DNA of 64,000 bases from assembly GCA_911728435.2 (NCBI GenBank), contig OU452204.1:15376001-15440000 (forward strand), in the 5' to 3' direction. The DNA is from Apoderus coryli (lineage: Eukaryota > Arthropoda > Insecta > Coleoptera > Attelabidae). Under the pieces are notes generated by a model. That model worked only from the letters and a program-made list of their open reading frames with translations. It was not told where the DNA came from and did not search any database. A program made the position numbers and the translations under genes. Below are positions 21,332 to 32,766 of the stretch, one piece after another. The first letter of the stretch is position 1. Each line of letters starts with the position of its first letter.

Positions 21332-23321
21332 CTAGAGCATATCTTCCCCAGGGAAACTGGGTATTTAAGTTTAATTTGAAAACGTATTGGATAAAACCAA
21401 AATAGTTTTCTCTGAAACGGAGGGTATCATAGCTTTCGACCTTATTGGTCTCTTCAGTAGGACAAAATCAGTCCTAGAGCTGTGTAAATTATGTTTTCTC
21501 AAAGCAAAAGCAGAGTTTGATTCAAAGCAAAAGTCGAATTTGACAAAAGCAGAATCTTTCTCAAAGCAAAAGCTGAGATTTCGTTCTTTGCAAAAAGCAT
21601 TGGAAAATCGAGAATTTTCGCACATCAAACGATCGGGTTTTGACTGTCTTACGACTTTGTCATTTGACCGAAGATGTTTTGCGATTTTGAGATGATCTTG
21701 CGATCTTTTCTCTTCCTCGAAAATCCTTTTGCTATTAGTTATGTTCCAAGGCAGTCCAAGGTTTAATTTTATTATTTTTGTAATCAATACCGTTGGCACT
21801 TTTCAACGCCACTTCATTTTGGTGCAATTATTTGCACTTCTCGTCTCTATTTGATGTTTATCACAAGAAGAGAACTTCTTAATATTATGAGAAGTTCTCA
21901 AAAGAGTGAAATTGATGACCAATTTAGTTTTTTAAAAGAAGAGCTTAAGAAACGAATAAAATGTGATAAAACTTTATTGAAGTCCTTAGATAAAAATTAT
22001 TCTCACTTGAAAGTTCCTCACATTTTCCTAGTTTGATTTAACTACGTCACTGGACTAATATTAAGTGCTATTTATAAATGCGTACCTACTACCTACATAA
22101 TAATTATTTTCATCAATATTACATGTATGCATATTCGGCATTATTAATACATTTAATGATATACATGTATAGAGAGAATAGTAACATTATAACGATGTTT
22201 GCAATAATTTCCCCTCTGCATATCAAAACTCACTAACCACTAAATGTAAATTATCTATACATGATGGAATATAATTTATTTATATTCGATCGAATTCCAC
22301 AGAGGCACATAGCTTGAAATTGACACCGTATAAATTGATAAATACGCAAAATATATTTCTCATTAAACTGATGGTGCAGGTAAAATAAAAACAGTGAGAA
22401 AGATTGCTTTTAATTAATGACACTAAATTGCATGATGTATTAGTACAATATTTTACACACCACTGTTTACATCATACAGAGGTTGGATAAATAGTAGTGA
22501 TTCGGTTCGATTGGATTGCAACACCCGCTGGTTTCTGGCATCTGTAACGAAAACGGTCTATTTCAATTCAGTTCCAGATAATAGGCAGTTATAAACTTAC
22601 TTCGATCATGATTTCTTCCTTTATATTTTCTTGTCAAAGAGAAAAGTCAGGAACGTCATCACCCCAATTGCAGTCTTCTTCCCAAACTTTAGAAAAACGG
22701 TTAGACGGTTAGTCTTAGCAAGCGCGTGGCTTCACTTACTCTATGAGGTTGAGATTTCAGCTGCTGAAGATCAAGCAGGGCAACTTTAGTAAGTAAAACA
22801 TACAATGCTGGTTGTTTTCTGAGGCAATGGCTACGAATATTTTCCAGTAAACGTTGATTCTTGCGTTTAAGTTACATCTTGCATTTCTATGTATACGACT
22901 TTCTTACTGTTTTTTTTTTCTAATTATTTTTAATATATCGATACTTTCTATGTCTTGTTCACCTAAAGCAGCCTTCTAATCTTTTATGTCTAGTTTTTTT
23001 TTGTACGCTGAGGTCTTCTTCACAAAGTCTTGCACAACGGTTGAGATTTTAGCCGCAGCGTATAGCTGCTGAAGTTGGTTTATCATAATCGGTCGTGACG
23101 TAGAACAGCTATAGTAAAACAGTACCTATAGCTTTTTCATTGTCCTTGTGGTACAGACAGTAGTACAGCCCAAGTCTATTTCTTCATCTAAACTAGCTGA
23201 TGCGTTGGCCACGGAGATTTGCATTTAAACGTTAATTCTGGTTATAGAATGAATTTGTGTCCTCAAAAATATAAATGAAAAATAATTTACTGGCATAGCG
23301 GACAAAATGACTGGTTTTACC
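21332..23321. other. Unassigned sequence with a short repeated motif
   Basis: Within 21478-21590 the word CAAAGCAAAAG recurs at irregular spacing with AGAGTTTGA/GAGATTT-like flanks, giving overlapping open frames on both strands (21387-21695 plus, 21371-21799 minus) that look repeat-derived. An open frame at 21851-22036 encodes a Lys/Glu-rich 61-residue peptide without recognised features. Two weakly similar tracts (about 22670-22780 and 23000-23110, both with GTCTTCTTC and ACGGTT) may be old duplicates. Confidence 0.35.
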
Positions 23322-23664
23322 TAAACAAGGGATTTTGTTTAATATAGTAGGGACTCAGTCTAATTCAGTAGAACCAGACCTAGACATGGGTCGACAAATA
23401 CTGACGAATTCGTTTCGATCTTATTATGAGCTCGTCAGAATACCATAGTCGTTGCTCATCTAGAATAGCATTTAAGCACAGTGAGATATAGAACAGTAGA
23501 TAGATATATGTAAACCTATACGATCTACATACACATAGTAATGCATATCCCACCATAAGAGCAAAACGAATTCGTCAGTATCTGTCGACCCATGCTTCGG
23601 GCTGGTTCTACTCAATTTGATTGAGGCCCTGCTAAATTAAACAAAATCCCTTGTGTAGGTCATG
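23322..23664. repeat. Inverted repeat carrying CUGACGA-type hammerhead motif
   Basis: The left arm 23322-23425 and right arm 23563-23664 are inverted copies: AAACAAGGGATTTTGTTTAA, GGGTCGACA and GACGAATTCG on the left, complements on the right. A third, non-inverted copy lies at about 25895-26060 and shares the AAACAAAATCCCTTG and GTCCGCTATGCCA segments. The left arm contains a complete hammerhead-like motif (23393-23450). The right arm contains only its 3' portion. No protein is encoded. Confidence 0.75.
23393..23450 (-). ncRNA. Hammerhead-like ribozyme with CUGACGA core (copy H9)
   Basis: On the minus strand: core CUGACGA, stem II GCUC/GAUC (one mismatch) around AUAAUAA, GAAA, a ten-base palindromic stem III ACGAAUUCGU, and triplet GUC with cleavage between plus 23403 and 23402. 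Stem I pairs GGUAUU with AGUAUU (wobbles), then GAC with GUC. The related copy at 25.9 kb has the intact stem II GCUC/GAGC, which supports the pairing by covariation. It is probably an active ancestor in a slightly decayed copy. Confidence 0.6.
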
Positions 23665-24339
23665 ATCCGAAAAGTTTCCCTTCAGCGTTTCCCAGAAAAT
23701 TGCCTGTACATGACAATCTGAAGCAGAATGACCAGGTATCTATCCAGCAAAATTCAGATTATTATTTATTTATTATTCTACTTACTAATTCTGCGTGATA
23801 TCCTAAAGTTGTCGGTTTTTGGGGAAAGAAGTTTACGTAATTACTGTCCTAGGTTCTACTGACTCACTCAATAGGGCAATAATTATGTAAGCTTCTGATA
23901 ACATATTTACTACGTTGTTTATCAGAAAAAAATTGGAAAATATAATACGAGAAAGAGCAATTGTGTTTCAAGAAATTAAACCCTCAAGTCAACGCTGAGT
24001 CAGGGAAAACAGTGGAAATTTTAGACCTAAAGTGTACATGTTTCTGAAGAATTCTTCCTGATGAAGTCTTGTTAGTTCGGACTTCATCTCATAACTCATA
24101 ACCTTTTTCTGTATCTTTAGAATAACGGTTACCTCATAGCCTTTATAAGAGACCCTCGAAATATGACTTTTACATTTAGGCTAATAGTTTAATATGGTAA
24201 ATAACAAAGTTTTTTCACACAGAGAAGAAAGCAGAAAGTAAATCAACAAATAATGTTGATAATAAACTTTCCAAATCGTCTTTTTTAAGACAAAACGTAC
24301 GAACGAACAAATCTTAAACGAAAAAGTATTTATTTACTA
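23665..24339. other. Unassigned sequence
   Basis: No gene, RNA or repeat could be supported. Confidence 0.3.
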
Positions 24340-24790
24340 TTTGAATAAAACGACGTCTACTCCACAAAATGATCTTTATATATACGTTGAAATTCTTATA
24401 TTAGTTGCCAGACATGTTTCGGACTACACGTCCATCATCAGTGGCTAAGGAACCTTGTATAATGTAGTTAAATGTGAGGGTTACACTTCATACGAAATTA
24501 ACATAGAGATTTATATGGATTTTTGATTTAAACGTTTATACAATATCTGCGATGTAATATTATTATACTTGTAGGAATCTTACCATTTTGTTGGAAAATT
24601 GGTGTTAAATTAATAAAATGAAAATAAAAATAAAAATGAAGTTAAATTATTGAACATTTGTAGATCATTTCTACTTGTATTATTAGTTTTTTCATTTTTC
24701 TCATCTTTGAGGAAACAAGTTAAATTTCAATTGAACTGGTAAGAGCCCACCAGTACAGTCGTTTAAGGATCACAAATAAGAAAAACAAAA
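24340..24790 (-). mobile_element. Hammerhead-ribozyme element (copy H3), limits approximate
   Basis: The hammerhead at 24401-24450 is preceded on the plus strand by TCTACTCCACAAAATGAT, corresponding to the CTCCAC block of the other copies, and followed by about 300 bp of AT-rich body. Its ends were not defined by a target duplication. No protein is encoded. Confidence 0.5.
24401..24450 (-). ncRNA. Hammerhead ribozyme, type I, canonical GUC (copy H3)
   Basis: The best-preserved member of the family: core CUGAUGA plus U, perfect stem II GGAC/GUCC with loop GUGUA, GAAA, palindromic stem III ACAUGU and cleavage triplet GUC (between plus 24411 and 24410). Stem I pairs GCCA with UGGC, then has an internal loop AAC, then UUA with UAA. 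No core residue is missing. Of all copies here it is the most likely still to cleave. Confidence 0.88.
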
Positions 24791-25890
24791 TGTCGAGTGG
24801 TGAGGATGAAGATAGTTATATCTATATTATGGTTTCAGCCAAAGCTACACATTTGGTGTTTGAGGTGAGGTGAGGAAGTCAAATGAGGTGAGTAGATGAG
24901 GGTTGTTTAATTTATAATGTATTAAGTGAGTGAATTTTGGTAATATGTTGAGAGAAGTTAATTGTTATTTAAAAAAAAGAAAAAGAAAAAGTATTTGCTC
25001 AGTAGAACACTGTGAACCTCAGCTTAAGTGTGAGCACTTTTGACTGCTTCAATTGTTCTTTTAATATTTCCCTGCATGCTACTTGATATTATAAGCATAA
25101 TATGTATTACATCTTCCTCGTATCTGCTAATAGTACACAGACATTTTACGCACTAATGTCTGCATGTAAATTTATGTTGGTTTCATGAAATTTTACGGTT
25201 GAACTCTTCATTTTCTTGTTTCTTTCCTTTCTTTTAATTTTGCTCATTTCTCGATGCATGAATTTTAATATTTTTGCAAAAGAATATAAAGTGGACGATT
25301 ATTTTCAATTCGCCTGTCTTGTCAGATGTTCTCATCGATCGATCTGTGTCCCTCTTTTTTTCGTTGATGGCAGGCAAACGTTAATCGATTTTGGTTGACA
25401 TTGATGTTCTAACCAAAGTATGCAAAAAAAAAGGTTGTTTATCAATGTAAAGGTTTTGCATTGTTCTTTTGGCAACAGGTACCAAATCAAGCAATAATGT
25501 TGTCGTATAACAACAAAGAGCTATTCAGTGAGCGTTTGAGATGTTTATGAAAATAAGTTAACGGGACTAACAAGACGAAAATATCATTGTGGGTCTACTT
25601 AAAAAGAAAGAAGCACAACTGTGGTCCAATCGAAATCCTGATTGTGTTTCCGGTAAAATCCGTTAATATGTTGACTTGTTAAGTATTCGCTTTGGCGTCA
25701 AAGCTTCAAAATTTTTGCGTCCGCAAACTTCCTGTATATTCGGAGTAATTTTGAAGATATTTCAAATCATAGTGTCGTTTAATGTTATTTTTTCAGAACA
25801 GCTATGGATTTGTTCGGCCTCTGTATGGTGAGATATGCATTATGTATGTAGAAGGTATGTGTTTAAATATATCTACTGTGCTTAAATGCA
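24791..25890. other. Unassigned sequence
   Basis: A G-rich stretch with GAGGTGAGG words occurs at about 24860-24905. The open frame at 25216-25398 has no recognisable features. Confidence 0.3.
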
Positions 25891-26060
25891 GGCCGATATT
25901 CTAGATGGGCAACGGCTATGGACTATTATGGTACTCTGACGAGCTCATAATAAGAGCAAAACGAGCGAAACTAAATTAAACTGAGGGAGGCTCTGCTAAA
26001 TTAAACAAAATCCCTTGTGTAGGTACACCAGTAAATTTGTCCGCTATGCCACGAAATTAA
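25891..26060 (+). repeat. Copy of the CUGACGA hammerhead repeat, ribozyme decayed (H10)
   Basis: This plus-strand copy matches the minus-strand left arm at 23.3-23.5 kb. The core CUGACGA is at 25936-25942 and stem II GCUC/GAGC (25943-25946 with 25954-25957) is perfect. The next bases are AAAAC instead of GAAAC, so the invariant G12 is replaced by A, which is expected to kill cleavage. The palindromic stem III is also lost (ACGAGCGAAAC). Confidence 0.55.
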
Positions 26061-26867
26061 TTTTCATTGAATATATTAATACATAAAAAAAGCTCTGGTC
26101 AACGAAATACTTAATATTTAAATAAACTTAACTATATGTTTAACTTGACTACGTGTGGTTTATTTATGACTAGCGACGAATAAAGTATGTGTTATTAGAC
26201 AAATGGATATGTGTCTGAATAAATTCTTTTTCTGTATTCAGCACACAGAGAAAGGGATGAATTATGTTTACGCAGATAGAACAGACGTACTATGAATATT
26301 TTTAGTGTAATGTATGTTCCACATGATGTGGTATATCATACAGGGTGTCCAGTATAAAATGATGGGTGGAGAAACAAAGTCGGTTTAATGGACACAAAGT
26401 TGCGTGTTGATCTGCCGAATAATACTTCAGGTCAATTTTGTGTTATATCCATTACGTTACGTTTACAGTGTCATACACAAAGTGCGCATCATATGAGAAA
26501 TTTTTTCTTTAGCATTTAAGTAAGTTTTTTAACTATGCCATGTGACGTTAATTACCTCGCTTGTCAAAATTGATATTTTTTAAAAAAGTCAAATGGATGC
26601 AACGTTGCAATAATTTTTAAAATTACCTTTGCATATAAATTTTTATCGATTTTTTATTAACTAGATTATTATTTGCGTCGAATCAAATACAAAGAAATGC
26701 TTGTAATTTATTTTTAATTGAGACTTGAAACCCAGAAAATATCTTACTTTAAAAACCAGAATGAATATGAACAGAACATTAACTTAGCGTGCTATGGAAA
26801 CAATTTAGCTGTCAAGTGATAGCTGCCAAAGTTTGTAAACAATATAATAAGTATTTATATTGTAGAA
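26061..26867. other. Unassigned sequence
   Basis: ACAGGGTGTCC at about 26340 resembles the terminus of a Tc1/mariner-like element, but no partner was found. Nothing else was recognised. Confidence 0.3.
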
Positions 26868-27200
26868 GTAGTCCATTTTACTTGGAGTTTATCCCTTAAG
26901 AATCTGCTCCACACATAAATCTTTTATTATAATTTTGTTCAAACTAGAATCCTAACACCATAGATGTTTCGAGACTTAAAATTCTCATCTTCAATGGTAT
27001 AATATATAGGATATTGAACAAAGAAAATGACAATTCTTGAAAATTACATCGATTCAATTGTAGAAACTTCATTTTATTGACTTAAAATTAGCATCTTATT
27101 CCAACAAAAATAAATTCGTTAAAAATTGATATGACGAGATACAAATTTAATCAAATTAATATATGCGCAGGACTTTAGGATGTGAGAGCTCGAAATATGA
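26868..27200 (-). mobile_element. Hammerhead-ribozyme element, diverged (copy H5)
   Basis: It begins GAAGTAGTCCAT (26868) and TGCTCCACACATAAAT, as in the copies at 19.5 and 42.5 kb. The hammerhead motif lies at 26952-27005. The 3' limit is arbitrary. Confidence 0.55.
26952..27005 (-). ncRNA. Hammerhead ribozyme, diverged core (copy H5)
   Basis: The minus strand reads UUGAAGA in place of CUGANGA, then U, perfect stem II GAGA/UCUC, GAAA, then ACAUCUA. Stem I pairs ACCA with UGGU and continues. The C3-to-U change and the loss of the ACAUGU palindrome suggest an inactive relic. The predicted cleavage position would be between plus 26961 and 26960. Confidence 0.5.
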
Positions 27201-27235
27201 AAAAAAGTTTGTATTAACCTACTTTCTCAAATGTT

Positions 27236-27892
27236 GAAATTGAAAAAAAGAATCCTTTTGTTGCGAATATCTCCGGAACCGTTTATCGTACAGAAAACAG
27301 CTTTTGTAAGCATTTTCTACTTATAATAAGCTATGTTTTGTGCAAGATTATTTTTTTTAAATTCATAAATGAAGATTTTGAAGGGGTAGTGGTTGTGGTT
27401 TTTTCCCAAATTTCTACGCCACTGGAAAAAGTACGATTTTAAGATATCGATTTGAACCGCCAATGTTTTCTACACAAAAAAGGTACTCTTGGTCATAAGC
27501 TGTATAGCTTTTCGAGGAAAATCAACTTGATGAGAAACATGGTCTGTTTTTGAAATAAATTTAATTTTTTCTACTAATTATTAAACGAAATTTATTTAAA
27601 ATTTGCAAAATTAAAAAAAAAATAACAAATCATACACAATAAATTAAATGTTGGAAATGTCCGCCGTTAGCCTCAAAGCACGCAGCAATTCTTCGACGCA
27701 TTGACTGTCTAACGCGCAGGAAAGGAATTGGGGACAAAAACACCCACTACCCTTTCAAAATCTTCGACAATTATTATAAAAAAAAAAATCTTGCACGAAA
27801 CATAGCATATTAAGAGTAGAAAATGTTTACAAAAACTCTATTCTGTTCTTTTTCAATGTCAACGCGCTGTATCTCGAAAAATTTAAATGAAA
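27236..27892 (-). mobile_element. Tc1/mariner-like deletion derivative with about 150-bp inverted ends
   Basis: The left part 27290-27395 and right part 27750-27860 are inverted copies (GCATTTTCTAC and its complement GTAGAAAATG, GCAAGATTATTTTTT against AAAAAATCTTGC, GAAGGGGTAGTGG against CCACTACCCTTTC). Between them the minus strand encodes a transposase C-terminus: VRQSMRRRIAACFEANGGHF then a stop at about 27640. The DD41D transposase at 46924 ends in a similar CMESNGSHFQHLLM, which places the fragment in that group. Catalytic residues are deleted. Confidence 0.7.
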
Positions 27893-28381
27893 CATGCGTG
27901 TGGTTTCGAAAATATCCAAATTCTAAATTATTTGTAAACCTAATTAATTTTTATTATTAATTAACGATGCATAAAATAATATTACAAAATTATTCAAATA
28001 TGTTATGCAGCGTATAAATTTTTGACATACCAATGCACATTACGACTATTTTGGGAACATGCTCTACATTGTCGCTAAAACTTTTATAATACTCTAACTA
28101 AACCATTGTTTCTCTGTGTAGTTTATGAGGCCAGTAAATTTATTTGGTCATTGCGGCCAACGCATTAGCTGCATTATTATTTCTGATGGGGTCTGACCCC
28201 ACCAACTCTATTATTGCCGGTTTGTTTATTGTCCTGCTGCCATATTTACGTTTTTGTTTTTAGTGTCAGGTTACATATTAGAGTTGGGAATCATAAAATA
28301 TATTTTGTAATTTGCGGCTATGCATAGTGAATTTTAGAGCTGCATTTTGTTCGTTCTGCACCGTCTTATTTGTTGCGATTT
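27893..28381. other. Unassigned sequence
   Basis: No gene was seen. GGGGTC, TGA, GACCCC at about 28189-28203 is a small perfect palindrome. Confidence 0.3.
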
Positions 28382-28570
28382 ACGAGGCTCGTTTGATAAG
28401 TCGGTAACTTTTGAAGGAAACTATTTTTTCTTTGTATAAAATCATTTTATTTTTCTACATAAACTCGCTCGATCGATTTAGTCCAGCGTGTTTCTAAGTT
28501 TTTTATTAATTCTAAACGATAACATTCCTCAAGGTCCCCAAAATAAGCGTTTGTTTCAACGATGACCCCT
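28382..28570 (-). mobile_element. Mariner 3' end remnant, cut by a LINE insertion
   Basis: The inverted-repeat end ACGAGGCTCGTTTG starts at 28382. The minus strand from 28567 to the stop at 28447 encodes VETNAYFGDLEECYRLELIK, then LETRWTKSIERVYVEK. This is the C-terminus of a mariner transposase (usual RW-KCIE-...-DYVEK end). The coding sequence stops abruptly where the LINE tail begins at 28571. I did not find the rest of mariner beyond the LINE. It belongs to a different mariner lineage from 7631-8430. Confidence 0.88.
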
Positions 28571-29850
28571 TAATTAATAATAATAATAATAATAAACAGT
28601 TTATTTGCAGACATAATATACAACATAATATACAAAAAATTACAACATACACAAGAAAAAAAATATCTGCAAAAAGGGTTAGAAGGCAGTAAAACTGATA
28701 TGTGTATCCTAACCCAGAAATGAAATATAATTATTTATGACCCAAAAAGACAGATTATATATATGTATATATAAATACCATCTGGACAACACAATTATAA
28801 AATAGATAATAAACACCAAAAACAAAATTATCAAACAATATCTATACCAAATTCAATAGACTTTTTCGTAGTACTAATCGAAACGTCGAAGGCTTATAAG
28901 TCTTATAATTATGCGGAATTCCGTTATACGTGCAATAAATGTTGTAAGTAAATGAGCGCTCGAACAACAATGTACGGTGAGGAGGTGGCGATAAAAGTCC
29001 TCTAAACCTGAGGTTGAGGTTATGCACGTCAGATCTAAAGCCAATTTTCTGTGTGGGTACAGCATTTTCAAAGCAGAATAGGCCTTACTGATACATTTTG
29101 TGACATGGCCTGTAAACCTGAGGTCCGAATCCATCTCAACTCCCAAATTCCTAGCTGAATTAAAATAGGTTATAGGTGTGTCGCCAATGCTAACTATAAG
29201 ACCCTGATGAACCAACGTCTTGTTCCTACCAAACGCCAACATCTTTGTCTTGGATGGATTTATTTTTAAATTATGTCTGACCAAGACAAAAGTGACGTCA
29301 AATCTCGTTGTATTTGTTCACATGCGTTGACGATATCCTCTGTATAAAATGAAAATCTAAGTTGACTATCGTCCGCGTACATATAGGCGCTACAAAAATT
29401 TAGACAAGATGGAAGATTTGACGTATATAAGCAAAAAAGTAAGGGACCCAGAATCGATCCTTGTGGAACACCGCAATATATGCCTCCTATGTCAGAACAA
29501 CCATTTTGAGTTTCCACGAACTGACTACGACCATGTAGATAACTGTAGAGAAAATCTATAGCACCTGAAGAGAAACCTGAGAAATTGAGGATCGCTAATA
29601 GAATATCGTGACTGATAGTATCAAATGCTTTAGAGTAATCAATTAGAAGTAGAGTAGAAGATTTACCACCATCCAGGTCACGCAAAATGTCGTCTACAAT
29701 ATCAAGAAGTGCAGTCGTACAACTAAAGCCCTTACGAAACCCGGACTGTGTTGACGGTAGTATATTATGTTTTGTTAAATGAAATTTAATTTGTGTGGTC
29801 ATGACCTTTTCCAAAATTTTCGAAAGATGTGACATTATAGACCCCAACAT
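28571..29850 (-). pseudogene. LINE reverse transcriptase fragment with internal deletion
   Basis: The frame 29266-29850 (minus) encodes most of RT: LSKILEKVMTTQIKFHL, QSGFRKGFSCTTALLDIVDD, DYSKAFDTISHD with the first catalytic Asp, GVPQGSILGPLLFCLY, and the catalytic YADD box in AYMYADDSQL. Frame 28874-29284 continues with NPSKTKMLAFGRNK and LGVEMDSDLRFTGHV. The last segment (28842-29027) gives HNLNLRFRGLLSPPPHRTL. Compared with the related copy at 33182, about 110-120 codons between LYPHRK and FRSDVHNLN are missing. The 3' UTR ends in an ATT tail at 28571-28595. There are frameshifts at about 29270 and 29040. It is 5' truncated and not functional. It resembles jockey/CR1-group insect LINEs. 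Confidence 0.93.
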
Positions 29851-31665
29851 CCTACAGCGCAGTCATTTCTTCAGAATTCATTCACTCATTCGAGAAAATG
29901 GAAGGTTTTTGATGCTGTTGCATTCTTATTCCACTATATCAAGGTTTATAGCTTCTATTTTGAAATTGGAATATTTTTTTATTGTCTCTGTAAGTTATTA
30001 TTTTTTGTTTGGAACTGGGATTTGATTCCATACACATTAAACAATTATTATAATAAGTAGTCAACAATTAAGATTCCTGTCGTAAAAACTGCCAGAAACA
30101 GATGTATGAAATGTGAAGTGAAAGAGAATAAAAAAAGAATCATAACAGCCTAAAATATACTCGGCATTTCATAAAAAAAAACAAGTTTATATCATAATAT
30201 ATTCTCAGCCACAAAACAATTCTCAGTACGTCACTGCATTCTTATTTGCCGTACCTATTAAAAGTTTCGTTAGCGCATTTTTTGGTATATGTTAAATAAA
30301 GTAATATGATATACTGTCACACCGGGTATATTGTAATAAAAATATTGCATCCGCTGATTAATAATTTATAAAAGTTCATGACTCTAACATCGGTATTGTA
30401 TCTACGAAATAGACAAAATTTGCTGATTCACATTTTTCCACACAAGCGGTACGACGCCAGGAATAGACAACTACATTGGAAAAAATCAAAACTAATAAAT
30501 TTTTACGCAACAGGGAAACACGGGGTCTTTTCTCCAACTTCGGCAAATTGAACTCCAAGTTTTAGAAGCGACGAAAAGCGCTAATCTCCCCGTTGAGTAG
30601 TGTCTTTAAGCTTTACGGTTTATCAACGCGAGGTTATAGTATTAGTATTAATAATTATAATGTTGAACATTTTTTGGAACTGAAAATTACCGGAAAAGAT
30701 CAGCTGTGTCGTTTACGAGGGAGAACCATATCCTCCTCATGTGAGCGTGGGCGATTCCCGAATAGCTCTACAAGCCAAGTGAGTAATTTATTGATGCCAA
30801 AAGTATTCAATCAACAAATATCAACCCCTTTTCTATATTCTATATTTATTTTAACATGGTGAACTCTTCTTACAAAGCGGAGGTCCAATCTATAGTTTCT
30901 AGTTCTTATTGTGACAATATAATAATAAATTTCGATGATTTTTTAGAAAACTAAACTTTTAAGAAACCCATTTGATTATATTCAGCATGTATATTTTGAG
31001 AAGCCCTTATAGTTAACAACATTTTGGCAACTTAACGGAAAACAAGTTAAAATTTAATATATTGTAGACAAATTATTCATTTTTTCTGACATTTAAATCA
31101 TATAAACGCAAAAGCCATAAAAAAATATGCGAATTAATGTATTGAAAGAAAAAACGGATGAAAAGACTAAACATGAAAATTTGATGAAATCATCACATCA
31201 GGAAATGTCTGGTCTCTGCACCATGCCATTTTCACTGAGTTCGATCATATTTTACGCAACATTAACCAATGATAAAAATGACTTGAATCCAATCGATGTG
31301 GCACGTTTGCACTGATGGTTCACATAAACTATATAATAACAAGAAATCACTGCGTGATTTCCCAGTCGTTTTGTGGTAGTTTTATCTATGACAAAAGTCA
31401 TTGAGGGTTATAAAAAAAAAATCAAAAATCTATATATCTCCTAAAAATATTGAAGATAAATTGAAACATTTTTGAGTTACCCCGTAGATCACCTCTACGA
31501 GCTTATAGTTACACGCTAAAGAAATCATGAATTCAAATCGAAATCAAAAGATTATTCAAAATATTACTTTTTTGAAATAAACAAATACATTTTTGACTTT
31601 TTTGAAATATATTAGATAGGTATTTTAAATCTCCTAGTCTAAAAATGGCTGCCTATAATATGATT
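29851..31665. other. Unassigned sequence
   Basis: The open frame 30593-30862 (plus) contains a short segment ending at AAG followed by TGAGTA, which could be mistaken for an exon end, but no domain was recognised. Nothing else is supported. Confidence 0.3.
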
Positions 31666-31830
31666 ATCATCATAGGTGACGTTATTTTTTAGAACTACCA
31701 CATCTCTCTATTTGAAAATCGTTGGTGTTAAATTAACGTTAATAGCGGCGGACGTTATTTTTTAGTATACCATATCTCTCTATTATGGTTCGTTGGTTTG
31801 TCATAATTTGGTAGTATTTTGTTCTAACGT
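31666..31830. repeat. Imperfect tandem duplication
   Basis: GACGTTATTTTTTAG, then CATCTCTCTATT, then TCGTTGGT occurs at about 31678-31728 and again at about 31763-31800, with a spacer of about 35 bp. The function is unknown. Confidence 0.5.
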
Positions 31831-32458
31831 TGGTGTCACTTATTTTAGTTTAGTTGACACTTCTAGTTCACGTTATAATTTGGTTTTGGTAAGATTTTTT
31901 TTCTAACGACAGACAAATTGCTTGTGTCAAATAGTTTATTATTATTTTCTTTGTTTACATTAATAGTCTAAAAGTTTTCGGCATTATTTTCATGTTTAAG
32001 ATCAATTTCTATCAACATGTTGTATATTGTAGTGTTATAAAATGGGTATTCCATATAGTTGTAGTAAATTTAGAAGTTGTCATTGTGTATTTGAAGTAAT
32101 ATTACTGAAAAAGTGATAATAACCTAAAGTGCCAGTGTCATGAGAGCCGTCAGATGGATGAATGTAATCATATATTTTTCAATAACCCAAGTCTGATGGA
32201 TGGGAAATAGTTGATATTTCCCTCTGCGTCGCACACGAAATGAATTGTTGTAGATGTAATTAAATGAATTAATAAAATAGTGTGGCCGCATTAAATCCCC
32301 TTGAAAAGTACCCCTTGGGATACAGCAAAAAACAAATTTTCTATATAGACAGACCTGCGGCTGCACCGAAGGTCTGTCTATATATATAAGTCACATAGAT
32401 AGCGGTAATTTTTTTGCAGATTTTCGACGACAGCACTATGAGAAAGTATAAGGATTAA
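31831..32458. other. Unassigned sequence
   Basis: No gene was recognised. TCTGTCTATATA at about 32372 pairs with TATATAGACAGA at about 32341, forming a short inverted repeat. Confidence 0.3.
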
Positions 32459-32766
32459 TATTAAAACAAAGCAAACAAAACGTCACCTCCACAAATTTAA
32501 TCATCCAAAAATCACTCTAAGTGAAACATATTTCGAAAGCAGTAGCTTTCATCATCAGTCACAAACTTTACCTAAGTAAATTGAAATGAGTTAAAATTAG
32601 ATTAGATATAGATGTTAAAACTAAAATACTTACCAAAAAACAGTGTCATAACCATGTTGGAGCAAACATTAAATTTTTAATATACTTTTTATACTTGTCT
32701 ATGTTAAAAACGGACAATGGATGATTAAATTTATGGAGGTGACGTTTTGTTTGCTTGGTTTTAATA
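32459..32766 (-). mobile_element. Hammerhead foldback element with 49-bp inverted ends (copy H6)
   Basis: The left end 32459-32507 and right end 32718-32766 are inverted copies with about two mismatches, including CAAACAAAACGTCACCTCCA and its complement. A hammerhead (32515-32565, minus) lies directly inside the left end. The reverse-oriented block ATGGACTACTTC at about 32787, which in other copies lies before the CTCCAC block, follows the right end. No protein is encoded. The same plan is seen at 42555-42998. Confidence 0.75.
32515..32565 (-). ncRNA. Hammerhead ribozyme, type I (copy H6)
   Basis: Core CUGAUGA plus U, perfect six-pair stem II GAAAGC/GCUUUC with loop UACU, GAAA, stem III AUAUGU and cleavage triplet GUU (between plus 32525 and 32524). 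Stem I pairs GUGA with UCAC. Stem III differs from ACAUGU by one base, leaving an A-U and a U-G pair. All invariant core residues are present. Confidence 0.77.

Noticed and set aside
21371..21799. Overlapping open frames on both strands as genes
   Set aside because: The frames arise from an irregular CAAAGCAAAAG repeat and have no domain.
24044..24080. CTGATGAAGTC at 24058 as a hammerhead core
   Set aside because: No GAAA follows at a suitable distance.
26338..26350. Paired ends of a Tc1/mariner-like element (also 36124, 38211, 51954, 52041, 60515, 60654)
   Set aside because: The isolated CAGGGTG or CACCCTG words could not be matched into inverted pairs with shared inner sequence.
30593..30862. 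Exon ending in AAGTGAGTA at 30776
   Set aside because: The donor-like word is weak, and neither the frame nor the flanks show a known domain.
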